Source: Bacteroidia bacterium (GTDB lineage Bacteria > Bacteroidota > Bacteroidia > J057). From it: 64,000 bases of DNA. Positions 9,028-17,888 of the stretch are shown piece by piece. Every line of letters starts with the position of its first letter. The stretch's first letter is position 1. The position numbers were made by a program, and so were the translations under genes. Under the pieces are notes generated by a model that saw only the letters and a program-made list of their open reading frames with translations, did not search any database and was not told where the DNA came from. Where the stretch lies: contig JAWPMV010000004.1 of NCBI GenBank assembly GCA_033391075.1, positions 1-64,000 of the forward strand, given 5' to 3'.

Positions 9028-10467
9028 CTAACTAATCGGTTCAAATTTTGGCTGGCGTCTTTCTTTTAATTTTACATATCCCCAACCGGCCCCAAGCGAC
9101 AGGAACAAAATAATTATCAGGATCAATACGATGTTTTCTATATCTCCAAAAAAGCCTGTAGAGAAGTGTACGATTCGATTGTGTTCAAGTTTATGTGCCC
9201 TCCCTGCATCGAAGAGGGTCAAATAATAATCTCCTGAGAGTTCGGCCATTTCTACTACCTGATTCTTATCAACATACCACAAATCGCCATCAATCTTGCC
9301 GTGATCATTTCTCAATTTTACTTCATGTCTTACCACATATCTATCCAGTTCAAAAAACTGAACGGTGTAGTCTGGTTTCCCCCCACTTAATTTGAAAAAA
9401 AGCGTGTCCTCACGAGTTCCATAACCACTGATATATTCTATCTTGAATTCGTCAGAAGCGGGATCAAGGGCAATTTCTGTCGTCCTTCCCAGTGCATCCC
9501 GAAATTCTACTTTATAGGCATTTGAGCGATTTGCCAGCATCACCACTTTTGCATCCAAAGGTTCCGGCATATCCATCCGTGCATTGATGCCCATGTCTTT
9601 GATTGCATAGGTATACACGGAATCTCCCTGGAGATTCTCTGTCTTCAGCATATCTTTTGCCAGTTCGAAGGCCGCTCGATCTCTACTTCCGCTTTCCGAA
9701 CGAAGGCTGATTTTCGAAATAATTACAGGGTTTATCGCATAGGAAAGGTTGAAAATACTTCTGCCTTGACCTTGCTGATTTCTTACGAAAGAAACTTCTA
9801 TGGGTATTTTTCGCAAGGCATCTTCCACATATCTTCCCTGGGGGAACTGGTCCAGGTAATTTTTATAAGAAGTCTCTGAATCCCAGTTTATCGTACTGTT
9901 CCAAACAGAATCTTCATATATCAAGGGAATTTGCGACAAATCAATGTCCACAGATTCTACTGGTTTAGGTTTGGCAGCCTCTGACTTTTTTACAGGCTTT
10001 GGCTTGCTAACTGCTACTTTTGGTGGCGGAGGTTTTACTCCTACTCCCGGATTTGCAGATCGGGTTTTTACCTTCGTACCGACTTTCTTGAGAGCTTCAT
10101 CTCTATATTTCCCATCACTATTGGAAGCCAGGTATTCTTCATAAGCTGAAATCGTAGCTTTCGCACTGGCTCTTGCCCAGGCTTTATCATCCCATATATC
10201 CTGAATGGCTTTGGACGCATCACTCAGGTATTTGCCCGTATACTTCCCCTGATTTGACAGAAGGATATATTTTCGATAGGCATCCTCAGTATGTATGGAT
10301 TTAGTTTTTTCCCAATATTCATCTTCGCTTCCCTGTAATACTTCCTTGAACTTGTCAGGAGTATCAAAGGAAAAAGCCTGGGGAGGAAAACTAAGGTTCC
10401 CCAATAAGAATATGGACAGGCAAAGGGCTTTTAGATGTCTTGTATATTTAGCCTCAATAGAATTCAT
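9028..10467 (-). CDS. Exported, C-terminally membrane-anchored repeat protein
   Basis: The 479-residue product has an N-terminal hydrophobic signal (LCLSIFLLGNLSFPPQAFS) and a single C-terminal transmembrane helix (IVLILIIILFLSLGAGWGYV) followed by a basic tail (KLKERRQPKF), so most of it should be periplasmic. Residues ~45-135 and ~190-225 carry short repeats of the form W-x(8)-T-x(3)-Y-x(2)-YL-x(5)-G-x-Y-x(4)-A (for example SYKNYLDQFPQGRYVEDALRK). I have seen these in Bacteroidota proteins encoded near caspases. A proline/lysine-rich linker lies at ~140-185. The middle is beta-rich without a recognisable family. It stands alone, with ~240 bp to the next gene. Confidence 0.7.
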   Translation of the reverse strand: MNSIEAKYTRHLKALCLSIFLLGNLSFPPQAFSFDTPDKFKEVLQGSEDEYWEKTKSIHTEDAYRKYILLSNQGKYTGKYLSDASKAIQDIWDDKAWARASAKATISAYEEYLASNSDGKYRDEALKKVGTKVKTRSANPGVGVKPPPPKVAVSKPKPVKKSEAAKPKPVESVDIDLSQIPLIYEDSVWNSTINWDSETSYKNYLDQFPQGRYVEDALRKIPIEVSFVRNQQGQGRSIFNLSYAINPVIISKISLRSESGSRDRAAFELAKDMLKTENLQGDSVYTYAIKDMGINARMDMPEPLDAKVVMLANRSNAYKVEFRDALGRTTEIALDPASDEFKIEYISGYGTREDTLFFKLSGGKPDYTVQFFELDRYVVRHEVKLRNDHGKIDGDLWYVDKNQVVEMAELSGDYYLTLFDAGRAHKLEHNRIVHFSTGFFGDIENIVLILIIILFLSLGAGWGYVKLKERRQPKFEPIS

Positions 10468-11150
10468 GATTAGAAGTTCGTCAGCCAGGAATGAGTCAAA
10501 TAAAGTTTACAGCTTGTTCTCTGTTTTTAATTTTGAGTAATGCTTAAATAACTGGTATTAAATAGATAACGAAAAAGCAGCGGTACATTGATGCTTCCTC
10601 AGAGATAAAATTAGCAAATTTTGTGAATTACTCCTTACCACAAACTTTAATCCTTGCCAAATTCTCCAATCGCTGAAATTTTCCCTATCTATTTATATAA
10701 AGATCAGCTTTTAAGATTTGTACTCAATCGTAAAGGAATCCCTCACGATTGTGTTCTTCTCTGCACCATTTTAGACAATAAAAACCTCTTCAGGTAACAT
10801 GCCTTTTACTTCATAACCCGAAATGACTCTTTAACCCTACGTGAAATTGTTTATTTACGCTAAAAATGCTGCATTTATCACGCCAAAGTAGATTTTTGAA
10901 AAAAATTCCAAAAAAATTCAGGCTGATGTTGACATCGACATTTTTTTGGGGACTAATGTAAGTGAAAACACAATGTCCTAAGTGGTAGCCCTTCGGGGCT
11001 GCTGCTTACTTCAAGGACAGAAGGTTTATCATAAGCATAGATATTTTCATCTGATGACAACGGATGTTGTGAGTTCTTTGGTCTTGAAGAACTTACGTAT
11101 GGGTGAGCATAATGGCCATAAGGCCTAGCTTTATGGCCATGTGCTCAATT
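10468..11150. other. Intergenic region with a block of consecutive hairpins
   Basis: This 683-bp gap separates the start of the membrane-anchored repeat protein gene from the end of the aldose-1-epimerase gene. The first ~500 bp are AT-rich, with no convincing ORF, and presumably contain the promoter of the minus-strand gene at 10467. The last ~175 bp contain four consecutive inverted repeats, listed separately as a candidate structured RNA. Confidence 0.6.
10974..11147 (+). ncRNA. Candidate structured RNA: four consecutive hairpins
   Basis: Hairpin 1 (10974-11019) has outer arms TGTCCT/AGGACA and an inner 12-bp helix AAGTGGTAGCCC/GGGCTGCTGCTT capped by TTCG, the exceptionally stable cUUCGg tetraloop. 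Several of its pairs are G-U only if the plus strand is transcribed. Hairpin 2 is ACAAC(11057)-ggat-GTTGT. Hairpin 3 pairs GTGAGTTCTT (11069-11078) with AAGAACTTAC (11087-11096). Hairpin 4 (11104-11147) has arms TGAGCA/TGCTCA and ATGGCCATAA/TTATGGCCAT. I do not recognise it as tmRNA, RNase P, 6S or SRP RNA. Hairpin 4 alone could also be a terminator for the minus-strand epimerase gene ending at 11151, although no T-run follows it. Transcription is inferred, not shown. Confidence 0.4.
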
Positions 11151-12032
11151 CTATTCTGTGATTTCGATGATATAGCTGGCTCCGAAACTGGCCTGAGCTG
11201 CCAATTTCAATATCCCTTCCTTTTCTTCCAGCTTTCCACTACTAGCTTCACTATCTGCAATTCCCATCCAGGGTTCTATGCAAACGTAAGGAGCCTGAGG
11301 TTTGGCCCATATTCCCAGATAAGGAAAATTGGGAAAGTGCATAGACAATACCTCTGGATGTTTTGAGCTTTTCAGATGCACACTTCTGGACTTTAGTTTC
11401 TTAAAAATCAAGGCATCCTTGTCAAAGAGATGTTTATGTAAAGGCAGTTTATTTGTCTTATCCAGCAATTGAGCTCCGGGTTTATCAATCAGGCCCCGAT
11501 CGCTCAAGACCCAGGTATGGTCATTTTCCTCCTCCTCAAACTCAAGAAAGTAATCTTCATATTCCGCTCCTTCTTTCCAGGGACAATTAAAGGCCGGATG
11601 TCCTCCCAGTGAAAAAAGCATCTCAGATTGGCCTTGATTGATGACTTCATGGTCCACATGAATCTTATTGCCTTCCAGTCGGTATTCTATTGAGAACCCA
11701 AATTTAAAGGGATAAATCTTAAGCGAGTCTTCTGTGTAGTTGAGTTCATAGCGAAGCCTCTCCCCTTCCTGTTCAACCAGCTTCATTTTCTCATTTCTCC
11801 TGATAAATCCATGCTTGGGAAGGCCGGTATAGGTCTTTCCCTCAAAAGAATACTTATCCTCTTTTAAAGCACCAATTATCGGAAAAAGTACAGGTGCATG
11901 ACTGCCCCAAATATCCGGATTGGCCTGCCACATATATTCTATACCCGTCTTTTTTGATTTGATTCCGGAAAGTTCAACTCCTTTTTGGAGAACGGATATT
12001 TGCAAGAATTCATTTTCGATACGATCAATCAT
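11151..12032 (-). CDS. Aldose 1-epimerase family protein (LacX/YeaD-like)
   Basis: At 293 residues this has the usual length of the galactose-mutarotase-like family and no signal peptide, so it is cytoplasmic. Characteristic segments are GAELSGI-like KGVELSGIKSKKTGIEYMW near the N-terminus, PVLFPIIGALKED, GLPKHGFIRR (the family's H-G-F/A catalytic segment) and SLGGHPAFNCPW (second conserved histidine). The second half has PYVCIEPWMGIADSE, a conserved glutamate-containing strand. The LacX-like subgroup acts on the anomeric carbon of hexoses or hexose-6-phosphates; the substrate cannot be read from sequence. It is monocistronic, between the hairpin block and the caspase operon. Confidence 0.85.
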   Translation of the reverse strand: MIDRIENEFLQISVLQKGVELSGIKSKKTGIEYMWQANPDIWGSHAPVLFPIIGALKEDKYSFEGKTYTGLPKHGFIRRNEKMKLVEQEGERLRYELNYTEDSLKIYPFKFGFSIEYRLEGNKIHVDHEVINQGQSEMLFSLGGHPAFNCPWKEGAEYEDYFLEFEEEENDHTWVLSDRGLIDKPGAQLLDKTNKLPLHKHLFDKDALIFKKLKSRSVHLKSSKHPEVLSMHFPNFPYLGIWAKPQAPYVCIEPWMGIADSEASSGKLEEKEGILKLAAQASFGASYIIEITE

Positions 12033-12165
12033 GGGTAACGTATAGGTGTGTTGGTGTTTATAGGAAATAGTATTGGCCTTTAGCTAAGGCAGAATTTATA
12101 CCAGAGTGCTAGCCCAAATTGTATGCTAAAAGAAGAATATGCAAGAAAGATTTGTGAAGTATGGA

Positions 12166-13725
12166 TTAAACTTCCCGATAGAGTACCCATTCCAGTACTT
12201 TCCCTTTGGTATCCACTTTATAAACCAGTCCCTGATTGTCCTGGATAAGATAGGAGACTGATTGGACAGGCGAAACAGAACTTCTCAATTTCTGCCGAAT
12301 AGCCAGAGGTATTATGGAGCCGACCTGATAAATACCAGAAGGTGCATGCCCGATTTTCCGATTTACTTTCTGAAAACACAGGCTTTTGCCCATACCCTTT
12401 GCCTTATAATATAAAAGCTTGGACTGTGGAAGATTTTTGCCAAAGAGTTCGATGCCTTCTTCAAAAGAAAGATTGATCTTCCAGTCAGGTTCGAGGCGAT
12501 CCAGTGTATAGGCTTTGGAAATATCCACACCATCCAGGCTCATAAAGCTACAGGCAGGTATTTCGATGCTATGCCTTTGAGAGCCGGTTTTAGGTTTTGT
12601 ATTGCCGTTCAGAATACTGAGTAATTCTCTGCTTTTCGTTTGCAGTCTTTCCTTAGCAACTCCCGTACTTTTACGCTGAACATATTCCAGATCGGCTTTG
12701 GCTTGCTGAAGGAAGTAGGCTTTGTTAGCGCCCGCATTTACACTCAGGATATGAAATACACATGCGCGATTGATGCGATTTGGGAGATAATCCGGATTGG
12801 ATCTGATGGCTTTGTTGAACTGCGAAATACTTTTCAACAAAAGCTCCTCCGCACTCAATTGTCCTTTACTGATTTTGTCCAGACGAGATTCTGTATCCAA
12901 AACCCAGGGATAGGGATAAGATCGATAAGGCTCATCCAGCATCGGCAAAGCGGATTTAGCATAAGACAAGCCCAAATTATTGTAAAACTCTGCACTCCTG
13001 AAATCTCTAATCAGGTATTGATAGAGGACAGTATCTTTATCATGTTGCTGTAAGAGGGAAAGGTAGATGGCCATATCATAGACCTCCAAAGCCTTTTTTG
13101 CTTCTGCCTTTGCCCGTTTTGCAATGGCTAATCTTTCATTTTTTGAATCATACAAAGGATCTTCTTCGTTCAGCTCAAATGCATTGTATAGTTCTTCTAT
13201 GAAGATTGGAATACTATTCTCTACCCGATAACCTGCGAGGTAGCACAAAATCGCTCCCCAAATATCCGCTTTGCTTTCCATCTGCTTGCGGCGTCTTTTC
13301 TGACTTTCTGCCCAGCTTTTCAGAGAAGTTGACTTCACAAAGAAACCCGGAGACTCATAAGAGAAAGAAGCATGCTGATAAGCATGAACCAGTTCGTGAG
13401 CCAGAAGAAAGGCCAATGCATCATCTTTTCCTTTAGAAACCTTGAGACAAAGCTGATACGCTCGGGGATCAAGAATGATGCTCTTTCTTTTTACATCATA
13501 CTCGGCAGGTTTGCCAAAAACAGCTATATCCTCAATATGTAAATTAGGCATAGCCTGTCCCCCCTGCTTTTCCCAAAGATTCTTCAGAACCTTTTTACAG
13601 TGAATTTCCTCTTTGATATAGGAAGTATTGCCTGCGATAGCCACATAGCTCAGCGATAGCATCAGGAGAAAAAGTATTCCCTGATAAACTAAGCCCATTT
13701 TGAGATATGTGGATATTACCTTCAT
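12166..13725 (-). CDS. Exported HExxH metallopeptidase with TPR-like region, last gene of the caspase operon
   Basis: I place the start at the ATG at 13725, one base after the upstream stop codon, because it opens a signal-type hydrophobic segment (LVYQGILFLLMLSLSYVAIAG). The frame continues 33 codons upstream inside the caspase gene. The product is ~519 residues. A zinc-binding LLAHELVHAYQHA (HELVH about residues 110-114) is followed ~45 residues later by ESKADIWGAIL, matching the E-x(3)-D third-ligand segment of M48-like gluzincins. A TPR-like stretch follows (QFNKAIRSNPDYLPNRI). The C-terminal ~130 residues are beta-rich and unassigned. Given its place behind sigma, anti-sigma and caspase genes, a role in envelope proteolysis under stress is plausible but inferred. 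Confidence 0.78.
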   Translation of the reverse strand: MKVISTYLKMGLVYQGILFLLMLSLSYVAIAGNTSYIKEEIHCKKVLKNLWEKQGGQAMPNLHIEDIAVFGKPAEYDVKRKSIILDPRAYQLCLKVSKGKDDALAFLLAHELVHAYQHASFSYESPGFFVKSTSLKSWAESQKRRRKQMESKADIWGAILCYLAGYRVENSIPIFIEELYNAFELNEEDPLYDSKNERLAIAKRAKAEAKKALEVYDMAIYLSLLQQHDKDTVLYQYLIRDFRSAEFYNNLGLSYAKSALPMLDEPYRSYPYPWVLDTESRLDKISKGQLSAEELLLKSISQFNKAIRSNPDYLPNRINRACVFHILSVNAGANKAYFLQQAKADLEYVQRKSTGVAKERLQTKSRELLSILNGNTKPKTGSQRHSIEIPACSFMSLDGVDISKAYTLDRLEPDWKINLSFEEGIELFGKNLPQSKLLYYKAKGMGKSLCFQKVNRKIGHAPSGIYQVGSIIPLAIRQKLRSSVSPVQSVSYLIQDNQGLVYKVDTKGKVLEWVLYREV

Positions 13726-13726
13726 C

Positions 13727-15274
13727 TTATCTGTAAATCTCTCTTTTATTTTTCGGGATAAAGTGGAAACCTTTATCATTCTGTGAACCAAAGCGAGTAG
13801 CACGGGCGTACATATGCTGACCATTAACCAGATCTTTGGGTCTGTAGATTTCCTCTATCTTTCGTCCAATATACCAGATCGGAATAGGTCCTTCATCATA
13901 CTTAACCTCTCCAAACTGAATGGCTTCTAAAAAGGCCATCATGAATTTGGATACTTTGAACTTGCGGCTTTGGTATCTATACTTTCCATCTGCCAATTTT
14001 ACATCCTTTAAGGTAACTCCCGTTTCTGCTACCTGTCTATTTGAGGGAGCTGATCCTATGAAGTAGCGGAAAGGTAAATCAGAAGATAAAAGGCTATGTA
14101 CATCTTTTTTCTGGCTTACCCGGATATCCTTGGCTCCTCTTTCCAGAAAAGTCGAAGCAAAACAGGCATCGATGCTCAAAACGATATTGTTGCAGGCAAT
14201 GGCATCTATTTGCTGGCGGATATCCTCCATTTTATAATAACTCTTTATACTATTGCCCGGATTGCTGGGAATCAAGTATCCTGTTCCATCCTTGCCTTTG
14301 TATCCATGACCGGAGAAAAAGACAAATAATTGGTCAAGCGCTCCCCAGTTTTTTCTTTGCAAACCCATCATACTGGTATTGATATCTTCCCAGCTGGGAT
14401 CTGAAATGATACGAGTCTTGAATCCAAATTTATTTTCCAGGGTCCACTGGAGGGCAAGGGCATCATCCATAGAATATTTCAGATCGACCCAACCCAATTT
14501 CTTTGCGTCTTTGTTGTGCTTACTTACGGCGAAAATGACCGCAGTATCCAATCGACTCTCCAACTCCTGTTTCACGCGAACGATGATTCTCCGTTCATCA
14601 ATCGCCTGCCCCTGACAATGGGATCTAATGGTAAATACATTATCAAAATCAGTCAGGCGAGCGGGAAATTCGAAAAGATTTTCTCCCAACCGCACTGCAT
14701 TTACCAATTGGTTGCGAGGATCTTCAATGCTTACATTGAGTTCGTTGTCCTGACAACAGGGCATGCGGAAGCGAATATTGAATGCTTTGCGATCTTCCCG
14801 GTCAATGATAATATCTGAGGACCCGGCCTGGGGACTCATTCGATAGGTTCCATACAATTGTAAATTGCATAAGGGAGCACTTGCTCTAACTATGCGGCTC
14901 GTATCCCCCAAAAAGGGATTGTAAAATACCCGGATGTGCTTTTTAAACTTTCCTTTGTCTCCAGTCGCCCAGATACTCAGATCATTGATTCCTTCGATAA
15001 GGAAGATGGTTCCCTCATATCTATCAAAGCTATTGCTCAGGATACGATCATTTTTGGTCGCCTCATTACGAATCGTTACACTATTGATCTTATCGTGAAT
15101 CAGCTTGAAATCAAATTTCACCTGATTGCTTTCGGTATAAATGGTCCTACCCTCCCAGTAAACTTCACTGGGTGAAACAGGCACGAAGATGGGTGATCTT
15201 GCCTCAGTCCTTGAGAACAGCAGACAAAAACATCCTCCTATAAGGAGTACTTTAAGTAGGGCAGCAAACTTCAT
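13727..15274 (-). CDS. Exported caspase-family (C14) peptidase
   Basis: A 515-residue protein with a signal peptide (MKFAALLKVLLIGGCFCLL, cleavage near TEA). Residues ~30-250 are two beta-rich Ig-like stretches. The caspase/metacaspase domain spans ~255-450, with catalytic His323 in LFVFFSGHGYKG and Cys371 in LSIDACFAS, the p20 dyad in the correct order and spacing. GYLIPSNPGNS (between the two) is the usual loop. Both catalytic residues are present, so it should be active, probably in the periplasm. It starts 35 bp after the anti-sigma gene and ends one base before the metallopeptidase start, within an ECF sigma, anti-sigma, caspase, HExxH peptidase operon. Processing of an envelope or regulatory substrate is the natural guess; the substrate is unknown. 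Confidence 0.88.
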   Translation of the reverse strand: MKFAALLKVLLIGGCFCLLFSRTEARSPIFVPVSPSEVYWEGRTIYTESNQVKFDFKLIHDKINSVTIRNEATKNDRILSNSFDRYEGTIFLIEGINDLSIWATGDKGKFKKHIRVFYNPFLGDTSRIVRASAPLCNLQLYGTYRMSPQAGSSDIIIDREDRKAFNIRFRMPCCQDNELNVSIEDPRNQLVNAVRLGENLFEFPARLTDFDNVFTIRSHCQGQAIDERRIIVRVKQELESRLDTAVIFAVSKHNKDAKKLGWVDLKYSMDDALALQWTLENKFGFKTRIISDPSWEDINTSMMGLQRKNWGALDQLFVFFSGHGYKGKDGTGYLIPSNPGNSIKSYYKMEDIRQQIDAIACNNIVLSIDACFASTFLERGAKDIRVSQKKDVHSLLSSDLPFRYFIGSAPSNRQVAETGVTLKDVKLADGKYRYQSRKFKVSKFMMAFLEAIQFGEVKYDEGPIPIWYIGRKIEEIYRPKDLVNGQHMYARATRFGSQNDKGFHFIPKNKREIYR

Positions 15275-15309
15275 CCGTAATGGGGCTATCTTTTTCTTTC
15301 CAAAAATGC

Positions 15310-16221
15310 TTATCCGTCCAAATAGCTCAGATACTTTTCAGCATCGATCAGGTACTTTTCATTATGTAATTGATCAATATGTTGATCAGGATTTTTCTCG
15401 TTTGATTCGATCAGATTTTTGAAGAGATTTCTCGCCTGATCATTTTGCTTTCCGGTCAATTTCAAATTTGCCAGGTACCAAAGGGAGGCATGTCTCAATT
15501 TCAGATCCAGACCTTCTCCATTGAGGAGTTCTTCAAATATCAGACTGGCCTGCTCTCTTTTTCCTAAAGCCAGATAACTCTGGGCTTTATAAAAAACACT
15601 ATGATTTTGGCAATTTTGATCAAGCAATGGATTTCTACTTAATGCATCCAATTGAGAAGCGGCCGTATTGAAGTTTTCGGCAGCATATTGCTCCATCATG
15701 GCAGTATTAACTGAAATCACATTTCTACTACCTATTCCTTTATCGTCATCACCACAAGCAGTAACAAAGTTCTCTACATGTTGGATGTCCGTGAGTGCTG
15801 AAAGATTTGTTTCGGGTGCTTTGTGGAGTTCTCCTCCCTGAAAAGAGAGGATGATCCAGCCTATGATCCCAAGGAGTATAATCACTCCCAGAAAGCTCCA
15901 TCCGGGTATGCCGGGGCCGGGGCTTTGGGTATCATCTGTATTACTATGAGATTGACTTATCTCTTTTACAAAATTTTCTTTAGCGGTTTCGAGTGCGGTG
16001 GCAAAGTGTGCTTCTGTGTTTGCTATGCGGATCCTGGCGAGTTCGGGTCCTTCGGCGATCATGTCAGCCAAAGCATCCATACTTTCGCGGTACAGCTCAT
16101 CTGATTCGATCAATTCCTCGATTTTCTGTGTATCCTCTTCTCCTGCCCTATCCTGAAGATAGGCTATCATCAAATCAGTGTTTCGCAAAGGGTCGATATC
16201 ATTTTGGTTGAAAGGGTCCAT
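15310..16221 (-). CDS. Membrane anti-sigma factor-like protein with TPR-like periplasmic domain
   Basis: A 303-residue single-pass protein. The N-terminal ~110 residues (DLMIAYLQDRAGEEDTQKIEE, 'x-Y-L-x-G-x-L' style) resemble the cytoplasmic sigma-binding helices of Bacteroidota anti-sigma factors. A transmembrane helix at ~128-148 (WSFLGVIILLGIIGWIILSF) is followed by a periplasmic region with helical TPR-like repeats (LALGKREQASLIFEELL, LRHASLWYLANLKL). It overlaps the ECF sigma gene upstream by 23 bp, the standard arrangement of a sigma/anti-sigma pair. No zinc-finger HxxxCxxC motif is visible. Release of the sigma factor could involve the exported peptidases encoded directly downstream; that is inference. 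Confidence 0.78.
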   Translation of the reverse strand: MDPFNQNDIDPLRNTDLMIAYLQDRAGEEDTQKIEELIESDELYRESMDALADMIAEGPELARIRIANTEAHFATALETAKENFVKEISQSHSNTDDTQSPGPGIPGWSFLGVIILLGIIGWIILSFQGGELHKAPETNLSALTDIQHVENFVTACGDDDKGIGSRNVISVNTAMMEQYAAENFNTAASQLDALSRNPLLDQNCQNHSVFYKAQSYLALGKREQASLIFEELLNGEGLDLKLRHASLWYLANLKLTGKQNDQARNLFKNLIESNEKNPDQHIDQLHNEKYLIDAEKYLSYLDG

Positions 16222-16870
16222 TCAAATGAGTTCTTAAATTTTCTTTAGCTCTGTCTAAATATCCATGTACTTGTCCGACGCTGCAATTCATATGATCGGC
16301 GATCTCCTTATAGGTCATCAATTTGCCTTCGCTTCTCAGGTAGCGGAGTTCCACCACCTGTTTCTGTTTAGCTGCGAGCTTTGAAATGGCTTCCTTGAGT
16401 TTGTTTGGGTTGATGCGATCTGCTTCGTTTGTTTCGGGTGCGGCGATCGTGAGTTCTTCGACTGGCAAAGAGATAAATGGATTTTTACGCTTCTTTTTGT
16501 TGATTAGATCATTTTTTACAATTCTAGCCAGCCAATATTTCCAGTTGCTTTTAGGGAACTTGTCTTGCTTGAAGAGTTTGTGAAGCTTTAAAAAGAGTTT
16601 TTGTAATTCCTCCTGGGGTTCCTCTTTCATACTTGCGATAATCCTGGAGAGGTCCTGCCAATGAGGGATAAGTAAAGAAGAAATGATTTCGCCCTGTGTT
16701 TGTTCGTCCTGCTGATTATATCTTCCCAGCAGCTCCATGGCTATTTCATTCTCCTTTTTTTGCTTATAGCGTTTGATCAATTGCGCAATAGAATATCCAT
16801 TTAGACGCTCGTCTATGAAGCCAAGGATTACTCCAATGAACAAGGTAATTGCAAATTTCAACACAGACAA
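16199..16870 (-). CDS. ECF-type RNA polymerase sigma factor, possibly with N-terminal membrane segment
   Basis: Region 2 is the stretch ELQKLFLKLHKLFKQ...NWKYWLARIVKNDLINKKKR (residues ~100-140) and region 4 is AAKQKQVVELRYLRSEGKL followed by MTYKEIADHMNCSVGQVHG (the helix-turn-helix, ~175-220). From the longest start (223 residues) the protein begins with a hydrophobic segment (LKFAITLFIGVILGFI). An internal ATG at 16738 would give a ~179-residue protein of normal ECF length; a purine-rich AAGGAGAA lies just upstream of it. I keep the long form but regard the start as uncertain. It is the first gene of the sigma, anti-sigma, caspase and metallopeptidase operon. Confidence 0.82.
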   Translation of the reverse strand: MSVLKFAITLFIGVILGFIDERLNGYSIAQLIKRYKQKKENEIAMELLGRYNQQDEQTQGEIISSLLIPHWQDLSRIIASMKEEPQEELQKLFLKLHKLFKQDKFPKSNWKYWLARIVKNDLINKKKRKNPFISLPVEELTIAAPETNEADRINPNKLKEAISKLAAKQKQVVELRYLRSEGKLMTYKEIADHMNCSVGQVHGYLDRAKENLRTHLNGPFQPK

Positions 16871-17150
16871 TTCATTAAATGTACCGTATTCTATCTAACG
16901 TTGATCTTTCGCTTTATTGTATCTTTCAAAGCATTTCTTACAAGTGAGCATTCATTCCAGCTACTGGATTCTTCTTTATTCTTGACTAAAGGAAGGAATG
17001 CGTTCCGGGTTCTCCTAGACTTTCAGACCCTGCAGTTGTCTGAATTCACTATAAAGACAGATAGATTGAACAAGTGCATGCTTTATTTTAATTTTTTTTC
17101 AAAATTCTTTGACAAAAGAGCTTAAATGGGCGAAAGAAGCCTTTATGGCC

Positions 17151-17735
17151 TTAATTTCTTTTGATTTTGGATCTGAATATTTCCATGAATTCATTCGCAC
17201 AGATGGTTTTCGCATCTTCGATCGTATAATTTCCACGATATTCCATCATAGCTCTATTTGTTTTTGAGACTATTTTTCCTTCCTCAGAAGTTATTCGCAT
17301 ACCATCCCGATATTTTTCAGGAACCCACAATTCAAAAATCTCCGTTCCAATCAGAATTTTGGTTACGTATTCATATTTATACTCATAGCTTGTGATTTTC
17401 CTATGGGTTTTTCGGGAATAGGTAGTTCTGACAGTGTTTACGGAAGTATCAATTACCGTTTCCAGAACTATGATACTATCCTTCCGAATAATCTCTTTTT
17501 CTTCCATAAAAATATGGGAATGAATCATATCTCCCTTTTTCCATGAATATATCTGGGGTATGTAGCTGCTTCCATCTCCACAAACGGGTTTTGCTTCCCC
17601 GGGAAAAGCCCAGCTTCCATCATCAAATACAAGAATCCTGGCGCCTCCTTCAGTCTCCGCAAATACTTGCGATTGAAGCTTGCTCAGGAAAAGAAATGGC
17701 AGAATGATCGCTAAATAAAAGCTATGTGTTCTCAT
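17151..17735 (-). CDS. Exported protein of unknown function
   Basis: A 194-residue protein with a signal peptide (LAIILPFLFLSKLQSQ). Just after it comes GARILVFDDGSWAFPG, a 'ValLeuPhe-D-D/N-G-S/T-W' segment common in small exported Bacteroidota proteins. The rest is charged and beta-rich (RTTYSRKTHRKITSYEYKYE) with no recognised family. It is monocistronic, ~280 bp from the sigma gene start; that gap holds nothing I recognise. Confidence 0.6.
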   Translation of the reverse strand: MRTHSFYLAIILPFLFLSKLQSQVFAETEGGARILVFDDGSWAFPGEAKPVCGDGSSYIPQIYSWKKGDMIHSHIFMEEKEIIRKDSIIVLETVIDTSVNTVRTTYSRKTHRKITSYEYKYEYVTKILIGTEIFELWVPEKYRDGMRITSEEGKIVSKTNRAMMEYRGNYTIEDAKTICANEFMEIFRSKIKRN

Positions 17736-17888
17736 GATTTTAAAATTAGGGGTAAAACCTAATCCTATTAATTATTTTCATTAAGCGAAAGAACGATTTT
17801 AGAAGCGTAGAATAAATCTTAGTATCCGTGAAAGCAGCATTTCTTAATTCCAGCCGTCTCTATAGTAAAATGGCTCAAACAATTGCTT

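Noticed and set aside
12166-13824. Longer start at 13824 for the metallopeptidase gene
   Set aside because: It lies inside the caspase gene and lacks a signal peptide; the ATG at 13725 gives one and follows the caspase stop by a single base.
16871-17150. Search for a promoter or small gene in the 280-bp gap upstream of the sigma operon
   Set aside because: No matching -7/-33 pair, ORF or strong hairpin was seen; only a weak GGAATGCGTTCC inverted repeat.
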